Counted from the stretch's first letter, positions 47,488-59,186 are shown. The stretch is 64,000 nt of DNA from Brachypodium distachyon (GCF_000005505.3 NC_016131.3:18373501-18437500); one strand, 5' to 3'. Notes: a model not told the origin generated them from the letters alone. Translations and numbers: made by a program.

Positions 47488-47500
47488 TATAGCGATATAC
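47071..47500. repeat. 216-bp tandem duplication, two diverged copies
   Basis: Copies begin at about 47071 and 47288 and share TCGAAAGAAGTCAAAGTAGC, TGTATGAGTTTTTTTGTTAC and GAAGTATGGTTTTTGTTAAA. They differ by substitutions and small indels. Confidence 0.85.
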
Positions 47501-47642
47501 TCCACTAGTTAAGTACTCCACCTTCCAAAAGTAGACTCACAATAGTTATCAGAATTACATGTCACAATAGTTGACAAGTAACTAGCACACGCACTTCACA
47601 TGGTAAATGTCACGTAATATATCTGCAAAAAAATTGTCAAGT

Positions 47643-47690
47643 ACTCCCTCCGATCTATAATAAGTGACGCTGACTTAGTAGTACTAGAAT
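47643..47690. mobile_element. Stowaway-like MITE end (fragment)
   Basis: TACTCCCTCCGATCTATAAT followed by AAGTGACGC matches a Stowaway terminus. No inverse end is found nearby. Confidence 0.45.
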
Positions 47691-48221
47691 TGTACAAAAA
47701 TTGTCATGGACTATTATTTTCCAGAGGATTTGAATGGTGTCGTACAAAAATTACTGTAACTATTTTTTTTTTGTGTGTGTGAGAGAGAGATCACGGGCCA
47801 TATCATGATGAAATGATTTGGTCAGTTCGGGATTGGGTCCCACATGGGACAAGCCAGAATTAGTTAAGGTCCGTTCTATATCTAATATTCTCATTGTTTG
47901 CAAAGCAGAAAACGACTCTTTGTTTTGATTTGAACTCAGACGTCCAAACTGCTTAAAACTATTCGACAGAAGAATTCCATAGGCCAGGGATGCTAACCAC
48001 ATTGATAGATGACAGTTGTGTCTGCATGTGTATATATATAGTCCCACCTTGAGAATTCTTAATTTGCTCTTGCAGGAATATGGTGGCATATTTCTCTGAG
48101 CAGTTCTGAGAGCTAGTTATCGCAGGAACCGTATGTCATACCAGTCCACTGATACTAACTCAATCTAATGTCAGTAGTTTTGGTGTGGTGTCGTTTTAAA
48201 TTAACTTGTTGCTGCAAACTA

Positions 48222-48459
48222 CTCCATCCGTCCAACAATAGGAGGCATATTAGGGTTTGGTTGACCAATCTTTTGATCACAAATTACTTCATGAATATGT
48301 GACTAATGTGATCAAAATCATAACCATAAACAAATATCCTTGAGTAGGAATATTATGGATATGAATCTATGTCATATAATTATATATTAATAGAGTAATA
48401 TGTGGTCAAAACATTAGTCAAAGGAAATCTAATATGTTCCCTATTGTTGGACGAGGCAG
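48222..48459. mobile_element. Stowaway-like MITE, 238 bp, with TA duplication
   Basis: The left CTCCATCCGTCCAACAATAG and the right end (inverse CTGCCTCGTCCAACAATAGG) are inverted repeats extending over about 35 bp to ACATATTAGA. TA flanks both sides (48220-48221, 48460-48461). The interior is AT-rich and non-coding. Confidence 0.88.
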
Positions 48460-48461
48460 TA

Positions 48462-49478
48462 CTAACCAGACTATGGCTGCACCCTTATCTCTGGCCCACT
48501 GCAGATTTGCTGTTGTAGTGGCAGAAGATGCGCCAATACGAGTACGTACCTAGTTGCTACAACTAGCTAGACACACACATTTATTTCTGGCCCCATATAT
48601 ACTGATCATGAGAAGGCCCGCGGGTACTTTAAATTCGTCACACGCATGAGAGGGTGTGGTATACTGGTGTTTATTGGTGTGCTACTGCATCCTAGCTATC
48701 GTACTGTATCACGCTAACAACGGGAGGGGAGGCATGCATAATGCATGGACAGCTAGGAAGGGGAGCCTTCAGAGTTTGTATTCTCGTCGACCAGGTTAGC
48801 TCTCAGAGCGCATGCATGTAGGGCTGTCAGGCTGGATGCAAACTTCTTAAAGTTTGAAAATAAAATTGTACTCGTACATCGTTGGAATTAGATTTTTGTT
48901 GGCTGGACGCCACATCCACGCGATAGCACCACGTACGTTACGTACACCCGACGGCGCGCGCTCGGGACGCGCTGGTCCCGTTAGTTCGTGCGATCGATCC
49001 GGCCCCAAGCTCAGTTATTTGCCCCCCGATCCTGCGCGTGTCGACCGGCGGCCCACGCACCGCTTTGCACGGGCGGTGTTCAATGGAAGGAGCCAGCAGT
49101 ACGCTCCGATCACCCATGATCTGCGTGATGCATTCGCATGATATATATCGAGCTAGCTGCAGTTGCAGTAACAGATCGCCCGTAGTTCCCCGTGAAACCC
49201 ACCTGCATGTGCATGTGCATGGGGGATCCATGACGATGTCATTGCGACGGAGTTATCTACTGATCGGGAGATTCCCTTACCAGAGCCGGGACCACATGCC
49301 AGCCTCTCTTGTTTTCTGGGTTACCCTTGGGCTGCAGCGCCCGGGCTTTATTGTGCTGTTCCCCTCTGTTTGGCCAATTGGACCACCGAATACCGTACGT
49401 ACGTGCTGTGCATGTGTAGATGACGTATGTATGTATGTGACCACGGGCAATTTAATTTCTGCTTTATAATTGTGGTAG
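48462..49478. other. Spacer, no gene recognised
   Basis: Mixed composition with palindromic stretches around 48930-48965 (CACGTACGTTACGTAC) but no gene or mobile-element border. Confidence 0.5.
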
Positions 49479-49483
49479 GAGAG

Positions 49484-50492
49484 TGATATGGACATGCTAA
49501 CCATGGATACGATCATTAGAAGTCTAATTGTTGGTGTCTCTAATAATTATAATCAGATGAATTCAATTACAAAATGTTTTCAATATGTTACTTGCAAAGA
49601 GGCGGAGCTACTATCTTGTGTAATCTTATTATGTAGGCATCTTATTGAACTTTACAAGTCCAAAGTGAAGATGAAGTGTTATACCCTGCAAAGGGAGATT
49701 CAAAGTGAAGCCTATCAAGTCTACTTTCCAACAAATCAAACGACACATGATTCGGAGCTTGCTAGAGAAAGATATCACGAATTAAAGTTGAATCCGATTC
49801 GGGTCCGAGCTGTCAGGAGACCTGAATTTGTTTTAATCACCCAGGCCGCATCCGGAGTCCAAATCAAGCAAACAAGTACTTGTTGAAAAGATAATTACAA
49901 GACCTTTCCAACGGATCTGGCCCCATCAAGAGATTCGACTCGTGCTGACCGTGGCGGACAAAACAAGCTGACGGATCTGTTTTTCTGTTTCCTAAAGAGT
50001 TGTAGTTTGTTAGGAAAGTTAGAAATAGAGTTGGATTTCGGACTCCTTATTCAAGGTGGACGAAAATATCTCTCCCTCCTCCTTTATATACCCCATGAGC
50101 CTCCCTAAGGAGCCTTGGGTTTTGTTTAGTTAAAAGTTAGCCATCGCTACTACTTCGTGTAATCGCTTGTGTCGGTTAGACCACCTGTTTTACCGCTTTC
50201 GGAATCCCAACTTATCGTCTCGTTGAGACATTGGTTTGATATAGTATATTCACAATTTTAGATTGCATCCGTTATTTATCTTGTTCTTGCTTGTTCTTCG
50301 ATTGCTTGCAGGAACAAAGACCTTCGTGGTCAGGTTGATCGTGCCCCCGCGTGATCAATAACCCTTTGGAGTTGGTGTATCGATTGCTAAGGTGCTGCCT
50401 CCTAGGCCGTAGTTGGATCGTCAACGTCACCTCCTACCCAAATCGAGAGTTACCGATCTCATCGAAAGATCGGGCCACCCGCACCCGTATCA
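49484..50492. mobile_element. Solo LTR, 1009 bp, TSD GAGAG
   Basis: The segment starts TGATATGGACATGCT and ends CACCCGTATCA, with the 5-bp duplication GAGAG at 49479-49483 and 50493-50497. Internally it has a TATA promoter-like stretch (CCTTTATATACCCCATGAGC, about 50082-50101) followed by a leader. The 3' part (CAGGAACAAAGACCTTCGTG and onwards) resembles LTRs I recall from grass retrotransposons, probably gypsy type; that assignment is from memory. No second LTR, primer site or coding body is present, so it is a recombined solo LTR. Confidence 0.82.
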
Positions 50493-50639
50493 GAGAGCTT
50501 GGATTTCCATCATGCATGTGGCGAGTGAGTTTTTTTTTCTTTCCAAAAAGGATGTGAGTAGTGAGTATAGCTTGCTTGTGAGAGTCATGAACTGCTGATG
50601 GGCTTGATCAGTTTCCTAGCTAGTGGAAATTAATTTGAA

Positions 50640-51925
50640 CAACTAATATAGTTGTCATTTTCAGAGAAAGTAAATGAGGCGATCGATCAGGCCGGGGCCA
50701 GGACTATAATTTCTGCTGGATGGTCGTTGGATGGATCACGGCACTGCTTGGAGAAGTTTTAGAGCTAAACTTCACATAGCTACTGATCTCTACACGGCAC
50801 AGCGCGTGTGGAAATTTACACTAATAACCAGGTTCGTAGATTAGGAATTGCTGTAACTCGTGGTCGCACTATGCAATGGGTTTTAATTTTATTTACGTAG
50901 CTAGGACGGCTAGATTATCATTTTTTGTGTATAGCTTAGCCTCGTGGTCACACTATGTCACTGTCATGCTGAAACTCCAGAAGATTTTGTCTCGATTGAA
51001 CAGTCACGGTATATATAATCACCTTGCCTGCTTACATATCAGGACAGTAAGAATGTTTGTTGATATTTTAAAATCTGAATACATTCACTAAGAATAATGC
51101 ATCATGTTAGGGATTTCGAAGAGAGCTATTGGGCACACTTGTGCGTACGGACAAAATGTTTGAAATTTCAATTTACTTGAACAGACAACAACGTTTAGCA
51201 CAAAGCAAACATATCATAGTACATATTTTCAGCAAAGAGAAAGCTATAGGCGCTGTGCAACCCAGAGAATTAAACTAGTAATGTGTCCTGATCACCCGAA
51301 AAGGTGATGTTGTTGGTTACTTGTCAAAGTTAATTTTCCTACATCGACTTTAGGCAGCTTCGCACGTGTCCACCTTTTAGGCTAATTAACCGCACATGCC
51401 TTTGCATTATTGCATATATACCGACAAATTAACAAATGATGCATGGATGGGCCGGGTATAGAGCTAGCTCATGTGTGTGCGTGTGTCCAAAATCCAGCAA
51501 CCAAAAAGGAAGATCGATCAGAGATTAGGTCGATGGATTAAACAACATCAGAATCATATATATAGTCACGTCAGAGCAACCAGATTGTGATCGAGAGCAA
51601 GCATCCCAAATGTCCCGGTCAAACGTGGCAAAAAAGGTTGGGGACTGCTTGTTCCTGCTTGGACTTGCATGTTAAGTTGCAGCGACACCAGTACTGCAGT
51701 GCTACTCCCAGAAAAGGCGATTCAACGCCTTGATTTTGCATGTCATATGCACGCAGCCATGCATGGAAAGAAGACAAGCTAGCCTTTGTCAGTAGAAGAA
51801 TCTCATGGAAAGCACATAGGGCGAAGAGGATAGGGCTAATTCCGCCTCATTATATTACTCCCAATGATGATCATGCACTTAACCAAAGTAACATACGATT
51901 CTATGACAAAAGGTACAAGGGCAAG
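50640..51925. other. Spacer, no gene recognised
   Basis: AT-rich intergenic DNA. Short open frames only. Confidence 0.5.
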
Positions 51926-51927
51926 AT

Positions 51928-52174
51928 GACAAGCGGCTAGGCTAAGCCGTTTCAGCTTTTTCTCAAGGGGCAATTCCCTTTGTCATCCTGTTACACGAGA
52001 CTGAACTAAGCTTAGCCGCTGCTGCTGCAGCAGAAAGATTAGTATACTAACTAGTTAACTGATTAGAGCATTGTTTTAGTGCAACTAGGGGATAAAGTAC
52101 AGAGCATGCATGGGGACAAGCAACTAGGCTAAGGCATTTGCACTTTTCTAGGGAAATTCTCTTTAGCTCATCAC
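51928..52174. other. Pair of related segments, first one a foldback
   Basis: GACAAGCGGCTAGGCTAAGC at 51928 and GACAAGCAACTAGGCTAAGG at 52115 begin two diverged copies of about 60 bp. Both continue with TTTTCT, AAGGG or AGGG, AATTC and CTTT. In the first copy AGCGGCTA...AAGC (51931-51946) can pair with GCTTAGCCGCT near 52009-52021, with a bulge, making a ~95-nt foldback. This could be a structured transcript or a small inverted element; no known RNA family matches well. Confidence 0.3.
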
Positions 52175-52643
52175 TGAATCCCCACGGACACTTCGACCCA
52201 GACGCCGCAAGAAACAAGGCGTCTGTGCGCTGTGAAAGCAATGCGAGAGAGAACAACATTGGAGGTGTGTGATGTGTACTGCATGTGGTGAGGCACTTTT
52301 GCTGCTTACCTGCGGATATGCCCCAGACCATGAGGAGTCCAAAAGGGTCAAGACAAATGCTTGGGATTCTGAGCTGATGCAAAAAGGATCAGCTGGGGAT
52401 GAAGGGCCATTTGTTTAGTTTGTACTTGGCACTGCGCCAGTGTGTGCGTGCCGATTCCATTCCATGGCTCTCACTCGGCCGCTAATGCAGTGATCTGTTA
52501 TTCCTGTCTGTATGTGTGCATGGGTAGTTTGAAGTACCTGTACTGGCTGCAGCCTGCATGAAAGGGAATTCACTTGTTTAAGGTATATATGTCACTCAAA
52601 TCTATGCGTCTTATGCGTGAGCTAGTAGCTGTCGTCGTGCTTT

Positions 52644-52661
52644 GGGGGGGGGGGGGGGGGG
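52644..52661. repeat. Poly-G tract of 18
   Basis: An uninterrupted run of 18 G. Such tracts can form G-quadruplexes and are prone to length error in sequencing. Confidence 0.95.
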
Positions 52662-53548
52662 TATCTATATCCATTTGTTTGTTGTCCTATTGTATTTCTT
52701 GCAACAGAGAATTGTGACCGGAAATATTTAAGCTGGCTACTTTGTGTGTGCTGTATGACGCAACCTAAAAAAAAGCAAGATTATGCCATTTGCGATACTA
52801 TATATCGAAGAGTATAACGGAAGTGGAATAATTTTATTCTGGAACTGGGTAAGTAGTAGGGGCCCTGTTCCTGGTATTTGGTAATTTGGATTGGAAACCT
52901 TCCTGGACATCTACTCGACTACTCTGGAGTCTGGAGCTTGCACTGAAAACTTTTCTGGCCATATACTCTGGAGACTGGACTGAAAATCTCTGTATGTCAG
53001 AAGGTGCACAATAAATGTTTTCTCATTAGCAGCATCCAGTATTATGCTCGACTCAGGACAGTGGATGATCGTATTTTTCTGGCAACGGAGCATTATTGGC
53101 CTTAGAAGTATCGCTATACCATCATGCTATTCTTAATCCTAGTTAGGGTTTGCAGACATTTTGAACTTGACTGTGTTTTTTCTACGGTCAGAACTCGGAA
53201 GCAGCACCAGCGAATCCTTTCTAGTACCTCTTTTTTTTTGAGCGATCTTTCTAGAACCTCTGAGCTCGGGCCAGAAAGTCGCGGGACAGATCACAACCAT
53301 CCATGCTAATTTGATCAGTTAAGCTTTGGCCCAGATCTTAGTACAATTTTGTTTTGGACTCAATGTTCGGAGATACTAGGTGGGACAACTGGGCTCCGCA
53401 GCCTAGTCGCGCTGTAAGAAAGCTCCGTTCTCCGGCAAACCCTGAAAACCTATCCAAGTTGGCCAGCCCATATACATGATTTCTACCGAACTAGTGGGCC
53501 GGCCTAATAACGGGTGTTGCTCTAATGTCCATTGCTCTTTTAGCGAAG
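52662..53548. other. Spacer, no gene recognised
   Basis: AT-rich intergenic DNA between the G tract and a LINE tail. Nothing is recognised. Confidence 0.5.
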
Positions 53549-54330
53549 TTTTTTTTTTCGAAAAGAGGAGTCCCCGGCCTCTTCATCAATCGATGCACAC
53601 AGCCATTTTTATTGCAAACAAATCAAATGTCATACAAATCACTGATCATAAATCGTGGATACAAAAATAAGCCAGCGGAAAAAGCTCAACATGGCGATCC
53701 TATGCGTCCAGCCCAGCTGAAGAAATCATGTGCGACCATCTCCAGACGGCTGCATCCAATATCGAAAAGATCCCACTGGGATGCAAGAAGCAGTTAGGTC
53801 CATAGTCGAAACCAATGGGTAGCCCGAAGGATAACCTGCAAAAAATGAGGAACTCTGTCTCTGTTGAAAACAACATCATTTCTACAGTTCCAAATAGCCC
53901 AACAGAAAGCCGAAACTCACTTCCGAATATGAGCTTTAGTTTTTTTTTTCCAACCCACTAGGCCAATTCCCGAACATATTAATAGTCGAACTCGGTGGAG
54001 GTAGATTAAAGGCAATAAAAATAATGCGCCACACAATACGAGCTAAGGGACAACAGATGAAGAGACGTTGTATAGTCTCGTCCGAATCGCAAAAACAACA
54101 TTTTTAACTCCCCTTCCAATTTTGTTTAACTAGATTCTCTTTGGTCAAAATAACCTTACGGTCAACGAACCACATAAAAATCTTCAATGTTGAGGGAATT
54201 TTAAGCTTCCAAATGTATCCATAAAATCCGCATACATAGATCTTATCGTAAAAATATCTGAGGATGAGAGACTCCACACAAATCTATGCCGAAGCATTGA
54301 TTTTCGCTCAAAAAAGTGAAGCATGGTTTT
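53549..54330 (-). mobile_element. 5'-truncated LINE with reverse-transcriptase zinc-binding remnant
   Basis: On the minus strand the element ends in poly(A) (T run 53549-53558), preceded by a tail with GGCCGGGGACTCCTCTTTTC, a 3' end common to grass LINEs. Upstream a broken frame reads RFVWSLSSSDIFTIRSMYAD, then YIWKLKIPSTLKIFMWFVDR, KVILTKENLVKQNW and CCFCDSDETIQRLFICCPLA, the zinc-binding domain that follows reverse transcriptase in plant LINEs. There is a frame change near 54210 and a TAA just before the CCFC motif. The endonuclease and RT parts are absent. Confidence 0.85.
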
Positions 54331-54633
54331 GTTTTTTAATTGAGAAAAGGCAAATAATCGATCGCTGGGGCAACTAGGAGCAGGATCTCCAATCTCCATG
54401 GCAGCTCTCTTTTGAACCACAGGGGCATGAAGTACCCCCTTCCATCCATAATACGGGTCTCGGTTTTGTACAAATTTGTACTAAATAGACGATAAAGAAT
54501 TTCGTCAGAAAGAGTAATAAATCTGAGACATTTTTTTCCGGATCGCACGAGTAGAAAATATTTATTTTTATTGCAGATGTACTCCGTGACCTGCCTCCTT
54601 GGTGACCATGATGGTGGCTGGTGGGGCAATGAG

Positions 54634-54837
54634 CTAGCTCTGCAGACGCATCAGCTCTTGTCGCCGTTGACGTGCCGGAATCCGGATGCTGATCATGCAC
54701 TTGGAGCACACCACGCCATGGCCGCACCGCCCGACCGCAACCCCTAATGGCTCCCTGCAGACCACGCAGAACGGGCCTTGCGCGCTGCAGGTGACCGCAT
54801 CTCTGAGTTGGATGTTGACCACCGCCGGCACCGGCAA
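54634..54837 (-). pseudogene. RING-finger-like fragment
   Basis: A 67-codon frame encodes NIQLRDAVTCSAQGPFCVVC, REPLGVAVGRCGHGVVCSKC and then a basic tail. The CxxC...CGH..CxxC spacing resembles the first part of a C3HC4 RING, and grass RING proteins often have CVVCxEP...RCGH..C. The second zinc site (Cys-Pro-x-Cys) is missing because the sequence ends in QELMRLQS and a stop. It lies next to the truncated LINE, whose insertion may have removed the rest. It is probably a remnant; a working RING would need both zinc sites. Confidence 0.5.
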
Positions 54838-55109
54838 TGCCGTTACCGTATAAGACTAGAAGTCTTCCCGTTGGATATTCTGGACGACTCCAAACTCATG
54901 ACTAGATGTTTCCTCAACAGAAAAAAACAAAAACAAAAAACTTATAAGTACAGGGCGGAACTATCTGTTGAATCCAGTGGGCATTGGACCTTTAAGTGTA
55001 TTGGATCTAATTGAACTGGGCTTACAGGACCAGAACATCTACGAGGATAAGGTCCACGGAGCCGTAGCGGCCCACGCGCGTACGCTGCTTTGGGCTGGCT
55101 TCCCTGGCT

Positions 55110-56550
55110 TTAGGCCAACTCCAGCGGAGCGACGCAAATTGGCTGGATCTATCCGTTTGGATGGAAACAAAACACGACCGTGGCAACGCATTCTGGTCTC
55201 AAATCTGCGTCGGATTTGCGTCCCCATGAAACGAGAAACGGAGCGTCACTCGGTCCGCGCATCCAGAGTGTCAACCCCTTTCGCATTCTAGCCACGTAGC
55301 AGTGACCCACGAGCCCCGTCCCGGTCATATTAAATGGGGACCAGTTCGTCCCCATTTCCCAACCCACCACTGTCCACTACACAAGTTCCCACCTTGCCGG
55401 TACAAAAACCTAGCCCTCCCCACTCACCGCCGATGTCGCCCCTATGGATCCGAATAAGCTCTGGCCTGCGGGCAAGCATGACTATGAGGCAGGCTCATCG
55501 TCGGGCGCGCGCAACAGGAGGTTGCTCCCGACGACGACGCCCTTCCGCCTCGCGTCGGCGAGGAGGCAGTGGGAGGGACGCATCTACGTGGACGAGCGCA
55601 CGGCGGTGCACTACTGGGACCACGGCATGCCGTTGCGTGGTCCGACGTGCACCTTCCTTACGGGGGGCACTTGAACCCCGAGCGGGTTCCTGTGCCCCTC
55701 GTCCCGGCAAGCGGCCGCGCCCACCAGGTCGAGATTTGGCGCCGCCGCTTCGGGCTCCCCGCCGACCTCCGTGACGATCCGGCATACGCGAAGGACTCGT
55801 CGTACGAGGATGCATGCACGAGATGGAGCACGACATGTGTCGTCGCTCCTTCTTCGCATGCCCCCGCCGCCACCGGATGCCGCCTTCGTCGTCAAGCAAG
55901 AAGCCTAGGAGGTGAAGCCCAAGGAGGAGGTGGTGTCGCCGGAGCCGCGCACCGCCGAGGAGGAGGCCATGCCGGCTAAAGCGCTGGCCGAGTCCCAGCG
56001 GGAGGAGCTGGGGCGCTGGCCCGACCTTGGGGCGGCGCTCTACGTGAGCCGGCTCCCTCAAGATGAAACCGGAGCACCGCCCTCCCGTGCCCGCATCGGT
56101 CAAGGAGGAGGAGGAGGCGGCCGCAGAGGAGGATTGGCCTCCATGGTCGGACGACAACATGGAGAGCTGGATTCCGAGCGTGAGGTTATCGATTTGGATT
56201 CGAATTCCGAGTAGATGGCCTCCTGCTAATACAGTTGAAGTTTTAATCTATGGTTTTATATTTCTAGTTTAAATTATGTCAATTTCGAATCTAGCTACGA
56301 AACTGCCTCACGTACGACGCTTTTGTCCTCCGATAGTCGTACGATGCTGGGTTCGTTCATTTCTCTGCGCTGAACCCCGTGCTCAAGGCCCAGCCCATGT
56401 TTGCCACGTAGTGTCGTAGGTGAGTCCGACGAAATTTCGTCGTAGGTATAGCACTTCTCATCTAGCTAATGAAACTGTGTCGCGCGAAACTATGTCGGCG
56501 GCGACGCAAACGAACCACGTCGACCGCAAAACGGACAGAATTACGCTGGC
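55110..56550. mobile_element. Putative non-autonomous DNA element carrying a broken ORF
   Basis: The left part (AGGCCAACTCCAGCGGAGCG, then ACGCAAATTGGCTGG) and the right part (GGCGGCGACGCAAACGAA) are of a repeat type common in cool-season grasses, where GACGCAAACGGAC-like sequences mark element ends. The ends are not cleanly inverted here and no target duplication is evident, so the borders are approximate. Inside lies the ORF described separately. Confidence 0.35.
55444..56214 (+). pseudogene. Frameshifted repeat-associated grass protein
   Basis: From an ATG at 55444 one frame gives MDPNKLWPAGKHDYEAGSSS up to GRIYVDERTAVHYWDHG. The continuing similarity (VHLPYGGHLNPERVPVPLVP, then IWRRRFGLPADLRDDPAYAK) is in the next frame from about 55647. 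After an in-frame TAG near 55906 a charged stretch (EVKPKEEVVSPEPRTAEEEA) continues to 56214. The pattern VHLP.GWHLN..RVPVP, then RRR..LP..LR.DP.YA.DS, belongs to a grass protein family that I know only as repeat-associated and without known function. At least one frameshift makes this copy defective. Confidence 0.55.
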
Positions 56551-58285
56551 CTCCGCCTTTCTGACAAGTCATGGGACTCCTTTTCCTGCATCCACTTCGG
56601 CATCAGCTGCGCGCCTGGGCCCCGAATCGGCGCCGTCTGGACGCGACATGCGTGGCTGACTGACTGTGTCCTGCATGCGTGTTCGGGCCGATCCTTCAGG
56701 CGCCGATGCGCGTGCGTGCGTGTGAACGGGGAGCCGTGTGTCGCCGGCGCACGGACTGCGCGGCAGGCTAGCAAGGACAGCACGTTGCAGTCTTGGAGAG
56801 CGGGCGAACAGAACAGCACCGCCCCTCGATCTATCTAAAGTGCTTGATCAGAATTACAAAGAGAGTCGCAGAAGCTCATACGGTCATGCACACTCCATTG
56901 TCCATTCAGTTGTTCGGAGTCCTGTGTATTCGTTGTTGAGAGTCACAGAATTTTCAGTTCTTCTCGGGTGCACGTGTGCAACACTCCGTCCCATTTCCAT
57001 TGGAGCAACTTTGCCCCCCGCCCTCGTTAAAAACGACGAGAGAAGGGAACCAACCATTCACCAACCGGCCGCCGCGAGTACCTACTCGACACTCCCTGTG
57101 GACACGACAGTAGTACTCGTAAAGATAAGAGGAGGATGGCCGCCGTCCCACAGCTGCTACCTATGCGCATGCAATGCAATGCAGTGAAATGCATGCATGC
57201 ACGAGCAAAACAAGCAACCGTACCCATCTGCTTTACTGTTTCCAAGGACATGATCCCGAATCAGGGCATGTGTTTCACGTACCGGACGGGGGGAATCGAG
57301 CGGCGCTAGCCAACTTGGCCACTAGCATGTTCCGTCGGCGGGCCGGGACAGCATGAGTGAATCGATCTCGCGATATCTTAACCCTGGTTGCACGATGAAT
57401 CAGTCACGGGCCGTCCAAGATTCCGATGCGATTGAAGCCCGCCCGAGTCTGTCCCCCGGTGTTTGTCCTTCGGGAATTACTGAATACTACATCTCTTTTT
57501 TGTTACTTGGAATGATGTTTCTTTGATCGTTAAATTGGACGTACGTGAAAGCTGCAACTGCGAAGAAAATGCACCGCTGCCGCCTGCCGGCCAACGGGCT
57601 AAGCTCCCAAAGCAGCGACAACTGTGTGCGGCGGGCAGAGAAACGCCGCGTCGCGTCGCGGGGGCAGGCATGCAGCGGCCCACCCCGAAAACGCGGCGCC
57701 GTGGTTCAACTCGCCCCTGCGCAAATCCGAATCGCCGCCCGTATCTACCCGACCTCATCCCCAAAACCCCACACAATAATACTCGTACTACGCCCTGACG
57801 CCCGGCCGCTTGCAACAAGAAAACTTGGACAGGCAATCATACGACCAGTTTAACAATTGACAGCAAACGGCGCATAGTACAGTACGTTCTTGTGCTAAAG
57901 CACGCACGCACGCACTTGCTGGCCAACACTAGACACGCTTTGGATAAGCAGCTCATCAGGACGATGGATAAGATCAGAGCGAGGAAGCTTAGCTTTATAC
58001 TAGTGTCCTTTTATTTAACGATCGCTGTAGTGCTAATTAAGAACTCGGAGAAGGAACAAAAGCGCTCCCTTAATCTCGGCGTGTGTCGTCGCCCGTCCCC
58101 CCCCCCCACTCTCTACAAGCCGGCGGTTCCTGCACGCCCGAAAAGGAATCGACCGACGGCGAGAGGCTAGCAAAAAGTTCGCCGGGGTTAAGTTCCAGCA
58201 CACACACACCGCCGAGAGGCTGGTGTTTGCTCTCGATGACGATAAACTAATGAACACACGCACGCAAGTTAATTTTGTAGTAGTC
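56551..58285. other. Spacer, no gene recognised
   Basis: About 1.7 kb. Open frames at 56738-57187 and 57477-57853 lie on opposite strands and match nothing known. A GCAC microsatellite sits near 57900. Confidence 0.5.
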
Positions 58286-59086
58286 CTAGACGAAGAGATT
58301 CAGCAGCTCAGGCTCCCTCCCGCCGCCGGCGCCGCCGCTGGTGGTCACGGAGTCGTCGTCGGAGCTCATCGACGGCGTGCCGGCCCGCTTCCCCGCCGCC
58401 GCCACCGACGGCGACCCGGGCCCGCTGAGCCACAGCCCGAGATCGCAGGACGGGTCCTGCAGCTGCTGGTGGGCCGGCGCGGCCTGTAGAGGCATCCCAG
58501 GCCTTCTAGTCGTCGTCGTGTTCACCCGCTTGGCTGTCGAGAACGTGGAGCAGCCCACGGCGGTGGCGCGCCTGGCGGAGGAGACGAAGAGGTCGCTGCC
58601 GCCGACGCCGCCCTCCGGGACGCCGCCGGCCAGGTCCGGGAGCGGGCCGATGGCGCCGCCGCGGAGCACGGTCTGGACTGCCGCCTCGCAGAGCTGCCAG
58701 CTCCCCGACCAGAGCAGCCCCACCGCGCCGCTCACCGGGTTAATCGTCCGCCCCGCCGCCTCGTACAGCAGCGACTGGAACACCGCTGCAGATCAGATCA
58801 ATCCACAACATGCAAACACATATCAGCCAACTATACGATCTCGACTCTCGAATCGTGCGAAGATGATGGTAGATAGATGCTTTAAATTGGTTGGTATGGT
58901 ACCAGGGCGCTGGGGCTCGGGGACGGCGGTGAGGAAGGAGAGGAGGCCGGCGCGGCCGAAGAACTTGGCGACGAAGACGGTGGCGTGGCCCTGGGACTCG
59001 GCGGCCTCGATCCAGTGCAGGCATGGCCGGAGCACGCACGCCTCGTTGCAACCCTTGCGCAGCACGCGGCACCCGTTGCAGCTCAT
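58286..59086 (-). CDS. Class II LOB-domain (LBD) protein, two exons
   Basis: Exon 1 runs 59086-58903 and exon 2 runs 58785-58286; the intron begins GTACCATACC and ends GATCTGCAG, phase 1, giving 227 residues. The N-terminus [17 protein letters not shown] has the LOB zinc motif CX2CX6CX3C. It is followed by [20 protein letters not shown], the GAS-type block [20 protein letters not shown], and after the intron [20 protein letters not shown]. The absence of the leucine-zipper heptads marks class II. The C-terminus ends with [15 protein letters not shown] and EPELLNLFV, as in LBD40/41/42-like proteins. LBD proteins are plant-specific DNA-binding regulators in the nucleus; class II members are linked to metabolic and low-oxygen responses. 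An in-frame ATG at 59116 would add ten residues; I prefer 59086 because the family starts at MSCNGC. TTATATAC lies ~100 bp upstream. Confidence 0.93.
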
Positions 59087-59186
59087 CCCCGCCGCCGCCC
59101 ACTCGATCCCTCTCATGCAACACCAACAAACAACCAGCCTCGAACGATCAGGAACTCGACCCCCGCCCACGGCCAGGGGAGCGGAG

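Noticed and set aside
51960..51990. miR399-like sequence on the minus strand
   Set aside because: It differs at several positions, including a deletion, and the matching star arm is absent; kept only as a weak note in the foldback finding.
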